Assembly (NCBI GenBank): GCA_029448655.1
Contig: JACCLO010000016.1
Coordinates: 682,001-746,000, forward strand
DNA length: 64,000 nucleotides
From: Wolfiporia cocos
Lineage: Eukaryota > Basidiomycota > Agaricomycetes > Polyporales > Phaeolaceae
Reading direction: 5' to 3'
The notes under the pieces are model-generated. The model had not been told where the DNA came from. It ran no database searches and saw only the letters and a list, made by a program, of their open reading frames with translations. Positions within the stretch are counted from its first letter, which is position 1. Each line of letters begins with the position of its first letter. This document shows, in pieces, positions 18,132-28,643 of this stretch. The position numbers and the translations under genes are program-made.

Positions 18132-21100
18132 ACTTTATGCATTGTGTACAGACCCTCTTTTTGATCAGAGCTGGGCATGTTGTTTAAAAAGGTGAATGAG
18201 TACAGAGACTTGATCCTTGTTCGGTTGACCTACCGTTTGTCTCTGCTCCTATTCTTATAGAGAGGTAAGGGCACTGCAGGCGCTCCTCTCCAGCGCACAG
18301 GGTACGTATCCTCTGCATTTCCAGTCAGTGGACACTCTATAATTTATCTCCGGTATCGAGAATATTAACCTAGGGAGCGGTCGACGCAGTGAGCATCGAC
18401 CACACCTCCCTTGATCGGAGTGTGCGGAGCCGCCGTGGCGTTCCAGAAAGCTACAATTAGGTCGTACGTCGCCACGGAACGTTCGCGCGGAGGCGGCGCA
18501 AGACGCTCGGTGTGTTATAAGATGCCTAGCATTAACGAAGATGTAGGCACACCAGAAAGACAGCATACCGGGCGCATAGTATTCGGTATGTTCTTGACAC
18601 ACCTAGCATATACAGTCTGGGGCGTCGCGGTGGCGTAGTGTTTCCTGCAATTGAGCGTACCGCGTCATCGAGTGCAAGAAAGCTGCGCAGACGAATCAGT
18701 CGGCAGAGACAGAAAGACCGACGGTAGCGTTACAGGCGGCAGGCTCTATTGAGTGTGGGGTTAGCCCCATGAGCAATTCGTGCAGACAACCGAAGTGCTG
18801 CGCGCACAGGATGAGGATAGTCCACTCACAGCCTGTCGTTCATCCACATCAAGCGCACCAATCCACTCTTCCTGACCGTTGACGCGGATACGGAATTGCA
18901 TTTTGCGGATAGCCGAAGCATGGGACCGCGATACTTGACGTTGGTCCGGGTATCGGATCGAGCTCCACTTCACGGGATAATGGCCTAGTAAGCACAAGGG
19001 GACTTCATTAAACTGGACGATCATCCTGATCTCACCATCAATTGTCATGAGCAGTTCAAGACACAGCTGGAATCAGGGACTCCATGCAATGAGGTGCACT
19101 GCTCGACCATCCTAACAGGACGGTCTTACCGGCAAACAGATGTAAAAAAACTTAACAACCACCGCTCTCGCCACATATTGCGGCTCTAGTTGACATCCGC
19201 AGGGTCTACGACAACTAAACTAAAGTGACAGCGTGTCCTGGTGACTGCTAGAAATATCCGCACGAAGTTTCGGGCGGACGGCGGAACGCACTTGGTAGCC
19301 GGCGATTTAAAGAGCAGCATATCGAGGTGGTAAGCGCATAGCTATTCGTTGATGTCAGAGGATGGACTACTTACGCAATGAAGCTTGATAGTCTAAGCTG
19401 ATCCCGGCCTCTTACACTCAAACCTATCGCAGCGCACCCAATGATTCAGTTTCATTGGGATTTCGTCAGCGCCCGCACGTTTTCGCCACCATGGTCAGAT
19501 AGTCCACCTACAGTAGAGAGCAGGTGATCACAATCACAGATGGTCCGCGAAATATGTAGCTGACTGCATGTCATGTTACAGCGCCTGTTCGGTCAAGCGG
19601 CTACCAAAGATTTGAGATGCGAGACGACCCGACACACATGTGATGGGGAAGGCTTTGAGTAACTGCGATACGTGAGATGATATGCATTACCGAGTAATTA
19701 AGCTCTATGTTACTAATTAATCAAAAAGCAAGTAAGCGTCAGCAAAGACAGCACTACGATTTCTTTTCGGAGTGTCTCGATGTAGTGTGATTAGAGCTGC
19801 GTATGAGTCACACTAGTGCTGCTAGTGTGGAGTGACCGGGAACACTGCAAGATCAAGAAGGTGTCAAAATAACCGCAAAGAACGTGGATCGGTGGCGTCA
19901 CATTTCGTAGAGTGGTAACGCCAGGTAGAGTGCTACATCTTTATTTAGGGATTAGGGTACTTCAGCCTTCAGCAGCAGTAGGACTCCCTTCGTGCGTCGG
20001 CTTCTCCAGAATATAGACGATGGAGGCGGGATCTTATATTTACGCGCACATCAGTAGCGCACGTGGACATCCACAGTCGGATATCTACAACTCCCACATG
20101 CTATGCTCTGGTCAAACGTGGTCACCTCCCGAGTAATGTCGAGAAAGTCCTGCTGCCTACAGAGCCCCCGGACACACAATGCGCAGCTGTTAGACCGCAT
20201 GACCTCGGCACCCGTCTTGTTCTGAGCCTACTGACGTTTGAAATCCACAGCCGGTCCTCTAGAGTAGAATCGCCGAGGCAGATAGCAAAGGTGAACGTTC
20301 CGCATCTATGTTAACATACCTAGCATTAGCTCCAACGAGCATCGGGTGTGGTACGGCTCAGCTATTGAGCTTGGATCTGCTCAACTCGTCTGTTACGAAC
20401 TCCAGGAGTGCGGAAAAACGCGTCGTAATGACGCATGCAACTTAGGCAAAGATTAATGAACTGGCTTCGACGGCAGTGCCGACAGCCTTGAGCTTGATCG
20501 CCTATCCGTGGACGTATGGACTGGATAAGAGAGCTAGGTGCTCAATCCAGATTGATGCTGGGCTACGTCATGCGAGAAACTCGAGTTGCCCGACCAGGGA
20601 AGATCGAGTCTGAGACATTGCGCAGAAAGCTCGAGCCTGCCATAAGTTCGCGTGCTGCGCCTTCAACTACGCGACGATCGATCGGGCCAGCGGCGTGGTG
20701 GATCGAATCCCCGCCACCACGTGCGGAATCTGTGTTACAGCCGCGAAAGCTCAGAGGCGTATGGCCTCCATCTACATGACATGCGGCACCTCCTGTTCAT
20801 CAGCTAAGCTGCGGTTCAGTCGCAAGTTCCGGCTTGCTTAACTTTCTGGCTCAACGCCCGATGGCAAAAGCAGGGCTTCTGTTATGCTACGATTGCATTG
20901 AGGCTTGCTGTCCGAGCTTGCTTTAAGTGTCCGTGTGATATGATCTCACCTCATGGCCCTCATGGTCTTCAGAATGCCAGACATAAAATAGCCATTCGGC
21001 GGTAATACAAGATCCTTTCACCGATACAGGCAGCTGAGCCTTCGCTTCGCTCTGCAATAGAAGGAAACCGCAATTCCAGTGTCAGGCTCCTGTCACCAGA

Positions 21101-21254
21101 ACGCTGAGGAACTCGAACACATGCTATTGCCTATAACATGGCTCATCGGTAGCGAAGAAGCCTTAGGGCTCGTTTTCATGCTTTTATACTGGCACGATGC
21201 TGGCTGCTATTAACCTAATCTTGCTCCTTTGCCTCTCTTAATCTCATACGCAAG
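18132..21254. other. About 3.1 kb with no gene recognised
   Basis: Only short frames without family resemblance. Base composition is balanced and no LTR, TIR or tandem array stands out. A tRNA-like T-arm near 20700 does not fold into a tRNA. It is probably intergenic or strongly decayed sequence. Confidence 0.5.
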
Positions 21255-22023
21255 ATGTCCACTTCCAATGCGAGGAGAAAAGGCAAAGGCGTCATGGCAA
21301 TTGGTGGCCACGTAAAGAATTCCACGCTGAATGCAGACACCCTCATTCTACCTCCTGCACCGGGGGCATTATCTAATGACTTTGTTGGAAACATGTTGGT
21401 ATCATTTAAATAAGTGATCAAATGCGAACATAATGCATTGGTTGATAACATCGTGAGAAACACAGGACCTCAGCTGGCCATGGGCTGCGTAAAGATCCAG
21501 ACACCGGGGGCATCATCTAATGAAGATATTATATAAGCAATCAATGCATTATGTTCGCATTTGATCACTTATTTAAATGATACCAACATGTTTCCGACAA
21601 AGTCATTAGATAATGCCCCCGGTGCTGCCGCTACGAAAGACAAGGTTTTCGATAGTATCCTCAGATCCGCCCTCACGTCGGGTGTCATGTTCGGTACGAC
21701 GATGTACACTTACTCTCTTCGCAGTAGAACCGATGCCAGCACCATTGTAGACAGGCCGCTGCCTACATTCCCCAACAGTACTGCACTGAAGCACGTCTCA
21801 TCGGATTGTCTCGTCGCATGTACGTAAGCTGCGAGGTCGGTATAGTACGTCCCATTGATCTGCGCCCGTGTTATCTGGAGACTATTCGGAGGCTACGCAT
21901 ACCTCTACGGACGAATATGACTATCAGTCTGACAGCGATCTTGACGTGCCGAAGACCTGGCACTATTGGAAGACCATGACGAAGAACGCACCCTTAGAGC
22001 TGGCTTCCCCGTGGAGCGTTTGA
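21255..22023 (+). pseudogene. BTB/POZ-like gene broken by a MITE
   Basis: An ATG at 21255 opens a frame (MSTSNARRKGKGVMAIGG...) that runs into a fold-back element at 21358. Skipping that element plus one CTG duplicate keeps the frame exactly, continuing AATKDKVFDSILRSAL and MFGTTMYTYSLRSRTD, then PLPTFPNSTALKHVSSD up to a donor at about 21820 (GTACGTAAG). A later segment (about 21880-22023) reads DEYDYQSDSDLDVPKTW. The order (phenolic-rich strand, P-x-P-x-F/Y-x-N-S-x-x-L, then a Y-D-Y-x-S-D-S-D-L acidic stretch) resembles the large basidiomycete BTB/POZ-like family. The insertion introduces a TAA at 21411, so the full product cannot be made. Confidence 0.55.
21358..21624. mobile_element. 267-bp fold-back MITE (CACTA-like ends)
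   Basis: Arms of about 87 bp (21358-21444 and 21538-21624) are inverted copies with two mismatches, separated by about 93 bp. The spacer holds a partial third copy of the terminal motif near 21505. The ends read CACCGGGGGCATTATCTAAT and are flanked by 3-bp duplicates CTG (21355-21357 and 21625-21627). CAC ends with a 3-bp target duplication fit CMC/EnSpm-type DNA transposons; superfamily assignment is an inference. Confidence 0.8.
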
Positions 22024-22435
22024 TTCAGATTTTCACGCTCATGAGAACCCATTGCTAAAGTAGTGGGAATGTTTGCGCGATTGGCTGCAGTTGGAAGAGT
22101 GTTTGACAACGGAACGAGCCGCGCATTATACCGGGCAGCCACTGAGAGCAGGGTAACGCGGGTCAAAGAGTTTCACTTTTGATATCCCGAGGGAAATAAC
22201 AGCCGCCAGCGTAGAAAGCAGATGGGGTCATCTGCTGCGCTAGCACCTGGATCATCATGCACTGCTATAGGGCACAATCCTCGGGTAAGGAGTTCATACG
22301 GAGATACACTCAGATAAGGTCCATGGGTGCTTTAAACGAGACGAGATAATATTCAGACGGTGCCTAAACGCGCTTTTAACGATGGCGATCGCAGTTCAGC
22401 GGGAAGCAGCGCTGTAGCCTGATCCATCACAGTTG

Positions 22436-25267
22436 TCAGTGATCACAATCATGAAGTAAGACCGCACAAACCTTGCGCATGCTATCCTCGCCACCAACTT
22501 CCCACCCGCTCTCTGCAATAGGCAGCATTTGGCTATCGACAATGCTCCGCGCCAGCTGACCAATGCCAAAACGCTCTCCAGAATACTTCCTCCATTGTAG
22601 AGTATTCTTCAAGAGCTTTTGTCGCCTTGCGAGAAACCGCCGTCGGGCAGGAATGGCCTCAGGGTCAAATCGTGGGTTGTTGAGCGCAAGGTATGATGAT
22701 AGAAGGGGATCCGTAGCTGTTGCTGCTGCTTGGAAGACAGTAGATACCGACTTGAGCAGCATCTAATGATAATGTCGAGTCAAACACACAAACATGAGAA
22801 AGACAATCTGGCATACCTCAAACTTGAGGCTCTCTCTCTCTACCAATACCTCGATCTGCTCGACCAAATCAGTAAGCTTGCGTAGATGCTTGCCAGAAAA
22901 TGGATCAAGTCCTCCGGCCTCGAGGAGTTTGCAGAGTCGTGGAATCACCGCGGTTGAGATCATTGCCGATACGAGATCACCCTCAGGACTCAGTTCGGCC
23001 TCCTCGTCTTCGTCCTCCTCTGGATGCCGCGGTCGAGAATATTGATGCAATGCACTGTACCAGGCAAAGCTGTCCAAAGCTCTCTTGTCCTGGTGCACAT
23101 TATAGTTTCAGCTGAGTGTTCCTGCAAGCGCATCGATATAAGAGCGCGTGTACCCACCTCTAACGGACTCCAGCCTAACATTTCCAGCCTCGTCCAGAAC
23201 TCCCACGCACCCACCATACCCAGACCACCCCATGCGCCCGTATAGCTATCTACAAATCGCTCACGCCACTCGCCGAACCAGCGCCCGAGTCCGCGCTCAG
23301 GGTCGCGGAATTCCTCCGCCTTAACGTCTGCCATCACGTCCTTCGCGTCCCGTGCAAGGCGCCCCAGCGCAGTCTTAAAATCCGCTGCCGACGACGACGG
23401 GAGCGACGAGTCCGTGGAAAACCCCTCATCTTCGTTAGGATGCGGTTGCAGTTGCAACTGCGCACGACGGAGGATGCGTCGGGCGGAGCGTGCTTGAAGG
23501 CGATCATGACGAGCGGCGGTAGGGTTCTCACGTGAAATGACGCGTCCAAGCTCATCGAGCTCGTCAGACTGCGGTGCAGGCTGCGGGAGGGAACCCAAGA
23601 AGAGCGAGAGGTCGTCCTCGTCCTCGGCACGCCGCCGCTGCGCGATCATATTTGCGCGCTCTTTCAACAGCGAGAGGTGTTCGTCTTCCAGTTTCTCGAG
23701 CTCAGGGAACTGGCATGGCTTATCAGGGTCCAATCTGAGCACGAACAATCATAACTGACCTTCTCATCCAGGAAGTTAGCCACGCTCTCCACCCATTCCC
23801 TGAATGCAGCAAACCACGCGCGCTTCTCTTCTGCGCGTGCGATCATCTCACGCATCTCCTTCTCCCGCGCCTCTAACCGTGCCTGCTCTTCGCCGAGCGC
23901 AGCCGTAGTTGCCGTATTTTGCGCGTGCGACGTCGTGAGCGCAGCTAGCGACTGTGTAAGCCGGGCGACTGCTGCACCAAGCGTGGGTATTGGCGTAACT
24001 GGCGGAACTAAATGCAAAATGAGTAACGATCAGAAGAGAGCTCAAGCATCGCATACTAGGTGTGGGTTTGTACACCGGCTTGGGCGCCTTCTCGTTCGTT
24101 TCCTCGGCGCGCAGGCCACCACGGCGTTGTTGTTCTTGCTCCCACTCCATCGTTTCTTCATCCTGCTCCTCGCTGTATGTCGATCAGTACGCGGAATCCA
24201 TATTTAGACCGAAATAACGTACGCATCAGCAATCATCTCATTGATCTCTTGTCTCCGCTTCTTCGCCTCTGTCTTCCGCGACTTCTTGCCAAGCGCGATC
24301 CTCTCTTGAGCGCTTGTGTACTCGGCAAATTCTGGACATGCAGGTTATCGCAGCGTTGGAGCTTACATTCGAGAAGAGTCGCACCATCATCTGCATCACC
24401 AAGCTCATCATCTTCACGTACTAAGCGGCTCTCAGGATGTGGACCTTGCGAGAAGTCACTGCGCTTTGAGACCGATAGCGAGATGTAATCATCTTCACCC
24501 GTTTTGCCTAACGTCCGCAGGCGCTCGCGTTTCTGCTTCGCGGCAAGGATAGAAGAGCTTGAAGGTATAGAAGTCTCTGCCTCTGCATCCCCTTAATCCA
24601 CGTACCTATGAATGGCATAGAACGATGCGTGAAATATGAGCAACGCACCTGAGAGGTCAATTACGCTCGACAGTGAGGGTTGCTGCACTGAGGTAGGGTC
24701 CATCGACACATCAGCATCATATGACATGTCCACATCGCCTACTGGCAAAGATGGACGTGTACTAGGTGTGCTGGCCTTCAGCTCTGAGAGGTATGCAGCA
24801 TCATAGGTCAGCCCGTTGCTTCGAGGCACATCGGGCAGGTCGACCGACGATGGCACCACGTTTCTGTGATGATAGTAGTTATAATCAGCTGAATACAACC
24901 TGCATACCCGAGAAACATACCCTGGTGATGCAGGATGCTTTCCTAGCGTCAACTTCCTACTCAGACTGGACTTCTTCACCTGAAACACCTCTCCCTCGCC
25001 TTCCTACCACCTCGCACACCATCAGCATAAACCACACGCACGCAACACAACGCTCACCTCCTCACCACCGAAGCTCAAGTGCGGCTTCGGCTTCTCACGC
25101 GTTTTGAGCTTCTTCTTGAGCTTTGTCGCGAGTGCGCTGGGCGACTCCTCGGCTTCAGGCGCACCATCGTGGCCAGCCGTATCCGTGACATCCTCAGGCG
25201 CAGTAATGCGTGCGCGTTGAGCTGGTTTCGACTTTGTTCGCTTGAATACGACGGGGGGATCAGACAT
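22436..25267 (-). CDS. GCFC/PAXBP1-like splicing-associated protein
   Basis: Ten exons by eye: 25267-25058, 24979-24921, 24863-24649, 24591-24385, 24331-24223, 24172-24057, 24007-23760, 23709-23158, 23089-22817 and 22762-22436, about 771 residues, all phases consistent. The N terminus (SDPPVVFKRTKSKP, then SLSRKLTLGKHPASPG and YDAAYLSELKAS) resembles the Ntr2/GCFC N-terminal region. The middle has EWEQEQQRRGG, like the W-E-x-Q-I-R-R-G of PAXBP1, and a long coiled coil (EEQARLEAREKEMREMIARA). The C-terminal half (LGWSPLE..., WYSALHQY, IPRLCKLLEAGGLDPFS) fits the GCFC domain. Family members act with TFIP11 in lariat-spliceosome turnover. The exon 4 donor is weak, and a last small exon after MRK is possible. 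Confidence 0.75.
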
Positions 25268-25377
25268 GGTCGTGAGTTGAGATGGTGGACGATCGAGAGG
25301 AAGGTGGCGCCAAACTGAGATCAACGCCTTTGGGGTCCGGCGGAATCCGGCAGAAGTCACGTGTCTGAGCTGGAAGG

Positions 25378-25505
25378 GTCTTAAGAGCTCGTAAGAGTCT
25401 TAAGAGTGGGACTTAAGACATGGTCTTCAGGGTGTCTTAGCCTTCAGACTCTCAAGCCCCCTCTTAAGACTCTTAAGAGCGTGAGTTAAGATGCTCATCT
25501 TAAGA
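25378..25505. repeat. Cluster of CTTAAG palindromes
   Basis: Within about 125 bp, CTTAAGA or TCTTAAG occurs about six times (TCTTAAGAG, ACTTAAGAC, CTCTTAAGACTCTTAAGAG and so on), with near copies CTTAG and GTTAAGAT. Inverted copies can pair with each other. It lies 110-240 bp upstream of the GCFC-like start codon and could be a decayed repeat or a protein-binding cluster. Confidence 0.5.
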
Positions 25506-25700
25506 CTCATGAATGCTGTCTGGTGGCTGATGTGTGATAACCCAAAGGAGGAACTAGGTTAATTACCCATGGCTTCGCCACAGCATGCAGTTTCAGTACT
25601 TAGTCACTTAGTTATGATGATATCTCAATGCATGCACTTATATGAGATCAATGTGGGAATCTCATTCAAGTCCTCTCAAACCTGCCCTAAAGTCAAGGCA

Positions 25701-26407
25701 TGTTACGGTTATTTTGATTTTTCGAATATCGACAGAACTCACCATAGGGCGAATACGATACAGGGACTTGTTGCGCAACCAACCCCCTGGCTACTCGTGA
25801 CTCTACTGGGCGTATCCCCAGTTGTATTAGCATGTAGGGCGTGTTTCACTTTTGACAGATCCAACTCTGTCCCCGTTTCATGTTTATCATTCGTTAGCTG
25901 ACAGATGGCGTTCAACCGCCATCATCATTTCTATCTATCGTTTCAGACATATCACTACATACTTATCAAACGTTTGGTACTATAGCGTAGATAGTAGCGG
26001 TGACATCTGGGACGAACTTGACCCCTGAAACTTAGCGTAGTATAAAAGCTCATGTACTTATTGTCAAAGCTCTTCAGCTCGACCTTGTTGTACAAACAAG
26101 AAGTCTTATACTCGTTCTCAAACGTAGGAAGCTACGCCCAGTATTTCTCACTCGAGCAACCGAACGACTAAGTCCTCGAAGTGCACACTGACTTCTCGGA
26201 CTTAGGCGAGTCTATTCTATAAGACTCGCACTTGAACAGATTATATCCTCTAACACGTATTGGATATTAACCGATCTCCTAAGGACTTCACTTAGGACCT
26301 GAAGGCATCTAACGAGTATTTGCCTTGCATACGGCGACGTGCCTACGTGCAGAAGAACGATCTATATTCGCGACTTGAATATACGAACGGGTATTTGACC
26401 CGTAACA
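25701..26407 (+). repeat. 5' LTR of E2
   Basis: A 707-bp LTR from TGTTACGG to CCGTAACA. It contains a TATA box (GTAGTATAAAAG, about 26038-26049), the hairpin CTTGTT/AACAAG (26084-26100), a long stem CTAAGTCC/GGACTTAG enclosing GAAGT/ACTTC (26168-26205), and an LTR-end hairpin ACGGGT-ATTTG-ACCCGT (26388-26404). No tRNA-type primer-binding site is evident just after it. Confidence 0.9.
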
Positions 26408-26441
26408 GAAGGTCGAGCTTATCACCCCCTCACCTATCACC

Positions 26442-28272
26442 GTGCAAGGGCACATGATATTTGGACCAGAATTCCCAGCACGACTGATTGAACTCTTGCC
26501 CGAGGACATTCAGGGAGTCTACAGACTCAACCGATACGAGTGGACTGACACCATTGGAGCCTTCCGTAACCGCGGAGGAATTGTTGTCATTCCCAGAGAA
26601 GATAGGGCATCAAAGTGGGTACAAGTATACCCCTCCGCAGGAACGACCGCTTGGGAAATAACGCGTGAAGCGTTCGAACGATTCGGAGAAATCCCTCCGA
26701 TGTCAACCACGACGTTGACCGAAAACGAAACCAAAACCATCAACAGAACCTCCGATGCCGATGGAAATACGAATCAGCCTTCGGGCGCCACAGGAATGGC
26801 AGGAATTGAGTGCATCGGAGATGATGGGAGAAATCCTGGAAACTTTACAGGAACAGATAACAGCCAGACCGGAGGACAGGACCCTCCAGGATTTATATCT
26901 GCTTTTGCGCAGAGTGGGATTGGGTCTATGGCTGGAGGAGCAGACCTCTTTGGAAGCCCCCCACAGAACGCACCCGGAATGGGTAGCGGAGGAGATCCGT
27001 CTTGGACTAGCCCAAGCGGAGGAATGGGAACAACAAACCCAGGAACATGGCCTTCAGGCCTATTTGGACGAACCTCCGCAAATACAAGCGGAGGAGGATT
27101 GGGAGGAAACTTCGGACTCGGAGGAGGGAATGCCCCCCCTCCTGGAGGACTCGGAGGAGGAACCCCCGCGAACCCCGGAGGAGGAAACCCTGGAGGAGGA
27201 AACCCAGGGAACCCCGGAGGAAACCCAGGAAACCCGGGTGGAGGATACCCGGGAGGAGGAGGACCTCCACCACCAAATGCGCCGCAGCCTCAACCTCCAG
27301 CGCCGAACCCGTACTACCGACCCCCGATGATAAAAATCAACCCCCCCGACGCGTTCGATGGGGAACAATCAGATATGCAGAACTTCATAAACCAATGCAA
27401 TTCCTGGTTTACGATGTACGAAACGTCATTCCACAACGACGTTCAGAGAGTGATCTTCATCCTCTCTTACATTTCGAACAAGGGGAAAACGGGCCAATGG
27501 AAACAGAATTACCACCGGGTCTACACGAACCCACAGACGAAACGATTCTTCCCGCCTAGTCTCGCACAATTTGATGCAGACTTCCAGAAAGCCTTTGGAG
27601 CCATCGAAGAAGTACAGAAGGCGTGGAAGAAGATCCTGGATGTAACCCAGGACAGAAAAGACATCGATGATTATATCACTGAGTTTAACAACTTGGCCGG
27701 GAAGGCCCAGTACGATCGATACAGCGCGGACGGAAACACGCTGCTTATAACCCTATTCGAGAAAGGGTTACCCGAACATACGACCCGATACATCATCGGC
27801 GTTCGGCCGCTACCAGCGACCATTGATGAATGGCAGTCTGCTGCCTCGTACTATGAAAATACGTACAAGATATTCTTGAAACGGGATAAACCGTTTGTCA
27901 AGAAAAAGGCTTGGCAAGCCTCGAACCAGAATAACGGACGCACTAGTGCTCCACAGACAACCGCACCGAAAGATCCGAATGCGATGGATGTAGATCGAAT
28001 GACCACCCAGGAAAGGGACGATCACATCAAGAAGGGGAAGTGCTTCACCTGTCATCAGCCAGGGCATATGTCGCGAGATTGCCCGAAGAGGCCAAGGAAG
28101 CCAGCCCGCCCTAGGGGGACTACTCGAAAGACCGAAGAAGAAGAAGCCGAGCAAGAAGCTCGCATCGAAGAAGTCTCTGAGGAAGAGACTGAATACATCA
28201 CTGCTAACAGAGCGGTCACAGCGATTAGGGCCCTGAAAGCCAAGAACCCCGAGCTCCTAGCACGGCTCGTAG
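26442..28272 (+). CDS. gag: E2 Gag (3' end displaced by an insertion)
   Basis: An open frame begins 35 nt after the LTR. Translation could instead start at the internal ATG at about 26700 (MSTTTLTENE). The first ~85 residues are basic and globular. About residues 130-290 are a long Gly/Pro/Asn-rich low-complexity region with repeated GGGNPGG-type units. A capsid-like domain follows (DAFDGEQSDMQNFINQC through ENTYKIFLKRDKPF), and then a classical CCHC knuckle, CFTCHQPGHMSRDC, with an Arg/Lys-rich and then acidic tail. At 28273 the frame enters a solo LTR and stops at 28310. Beyond the LTR and the CGTAG duplicate the gag frame would stop at 28666-28668, overlapping pol in the -1 frame. Confidence 0.9.
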
Positions 28273-28643
28273 TGTCACAAGCCGATTTTCTCCAACTAGC
28301 TTGCGGCTAGGGACAACCCTTATCTTATCTAAGCGCCCGCCTATGCATCACGTGCAAGGACCCCGAACACCCCACACGTGCTTACACAGACCTCGGACAC
28401 CCTTGTTGTGGCTCTACACCTACGATAGGGTTTACCATACTCTAAACGGTCTATCAGCTTACGTAATACTGTATAGTAGCCAAACATGTACAAACAGCCT
28501 ACGAGCATATATACCAGCCAGACGAGCAGGGAGCACCCCAGACTCGTCTTGGCCTTTACTGCCTTGAGTAGCCTCAGATCAGGAAGTCGCTTCCACGCGG
28601 TTACACTTCCCCTGAGAAGTTGCTTGAGAACGTGCTTGTGTCA
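28273..28643 (+). mobile_element. Solo copia-like LTR at the gag/pol junction
   Basis: A 371-bp sequence from TGTCACAAGC to GCTTGTGTCA flanked by the 5-bp duplication CGTAG (28268-28272 and 28644-28648). It contains a TATATA box near 28510. It is related to the LTR remnant ending at 16982. Removing it with one CGTAG restores continuous reading from the Gag tail into the pol overlap, so it is a later insertion. Confidence 0.85.

Noticed and set aside
19940..19956. Telomere-like TTAGGG twice
   Set aside because: Only two imperfectly spaced copies; too short to be an internal telomeric tract.
20685..20730. tRNA-like T-arm and CCACCA-type end (GGATCGAATCC...CCGCCACCA)
   Set aside because: The T stem has mismatches, no D or anticodon arms or acceptor partner can be found 70-90 nt upstream, and there is no T-run terminator.
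26755..27559. Alternative 170-191 codon frames inside E2 gag
   Set aside because: Shadows of the Gly/Pro-rich repeat region of Gag; E/R-rich composition follows from the GGA-rich repeats.
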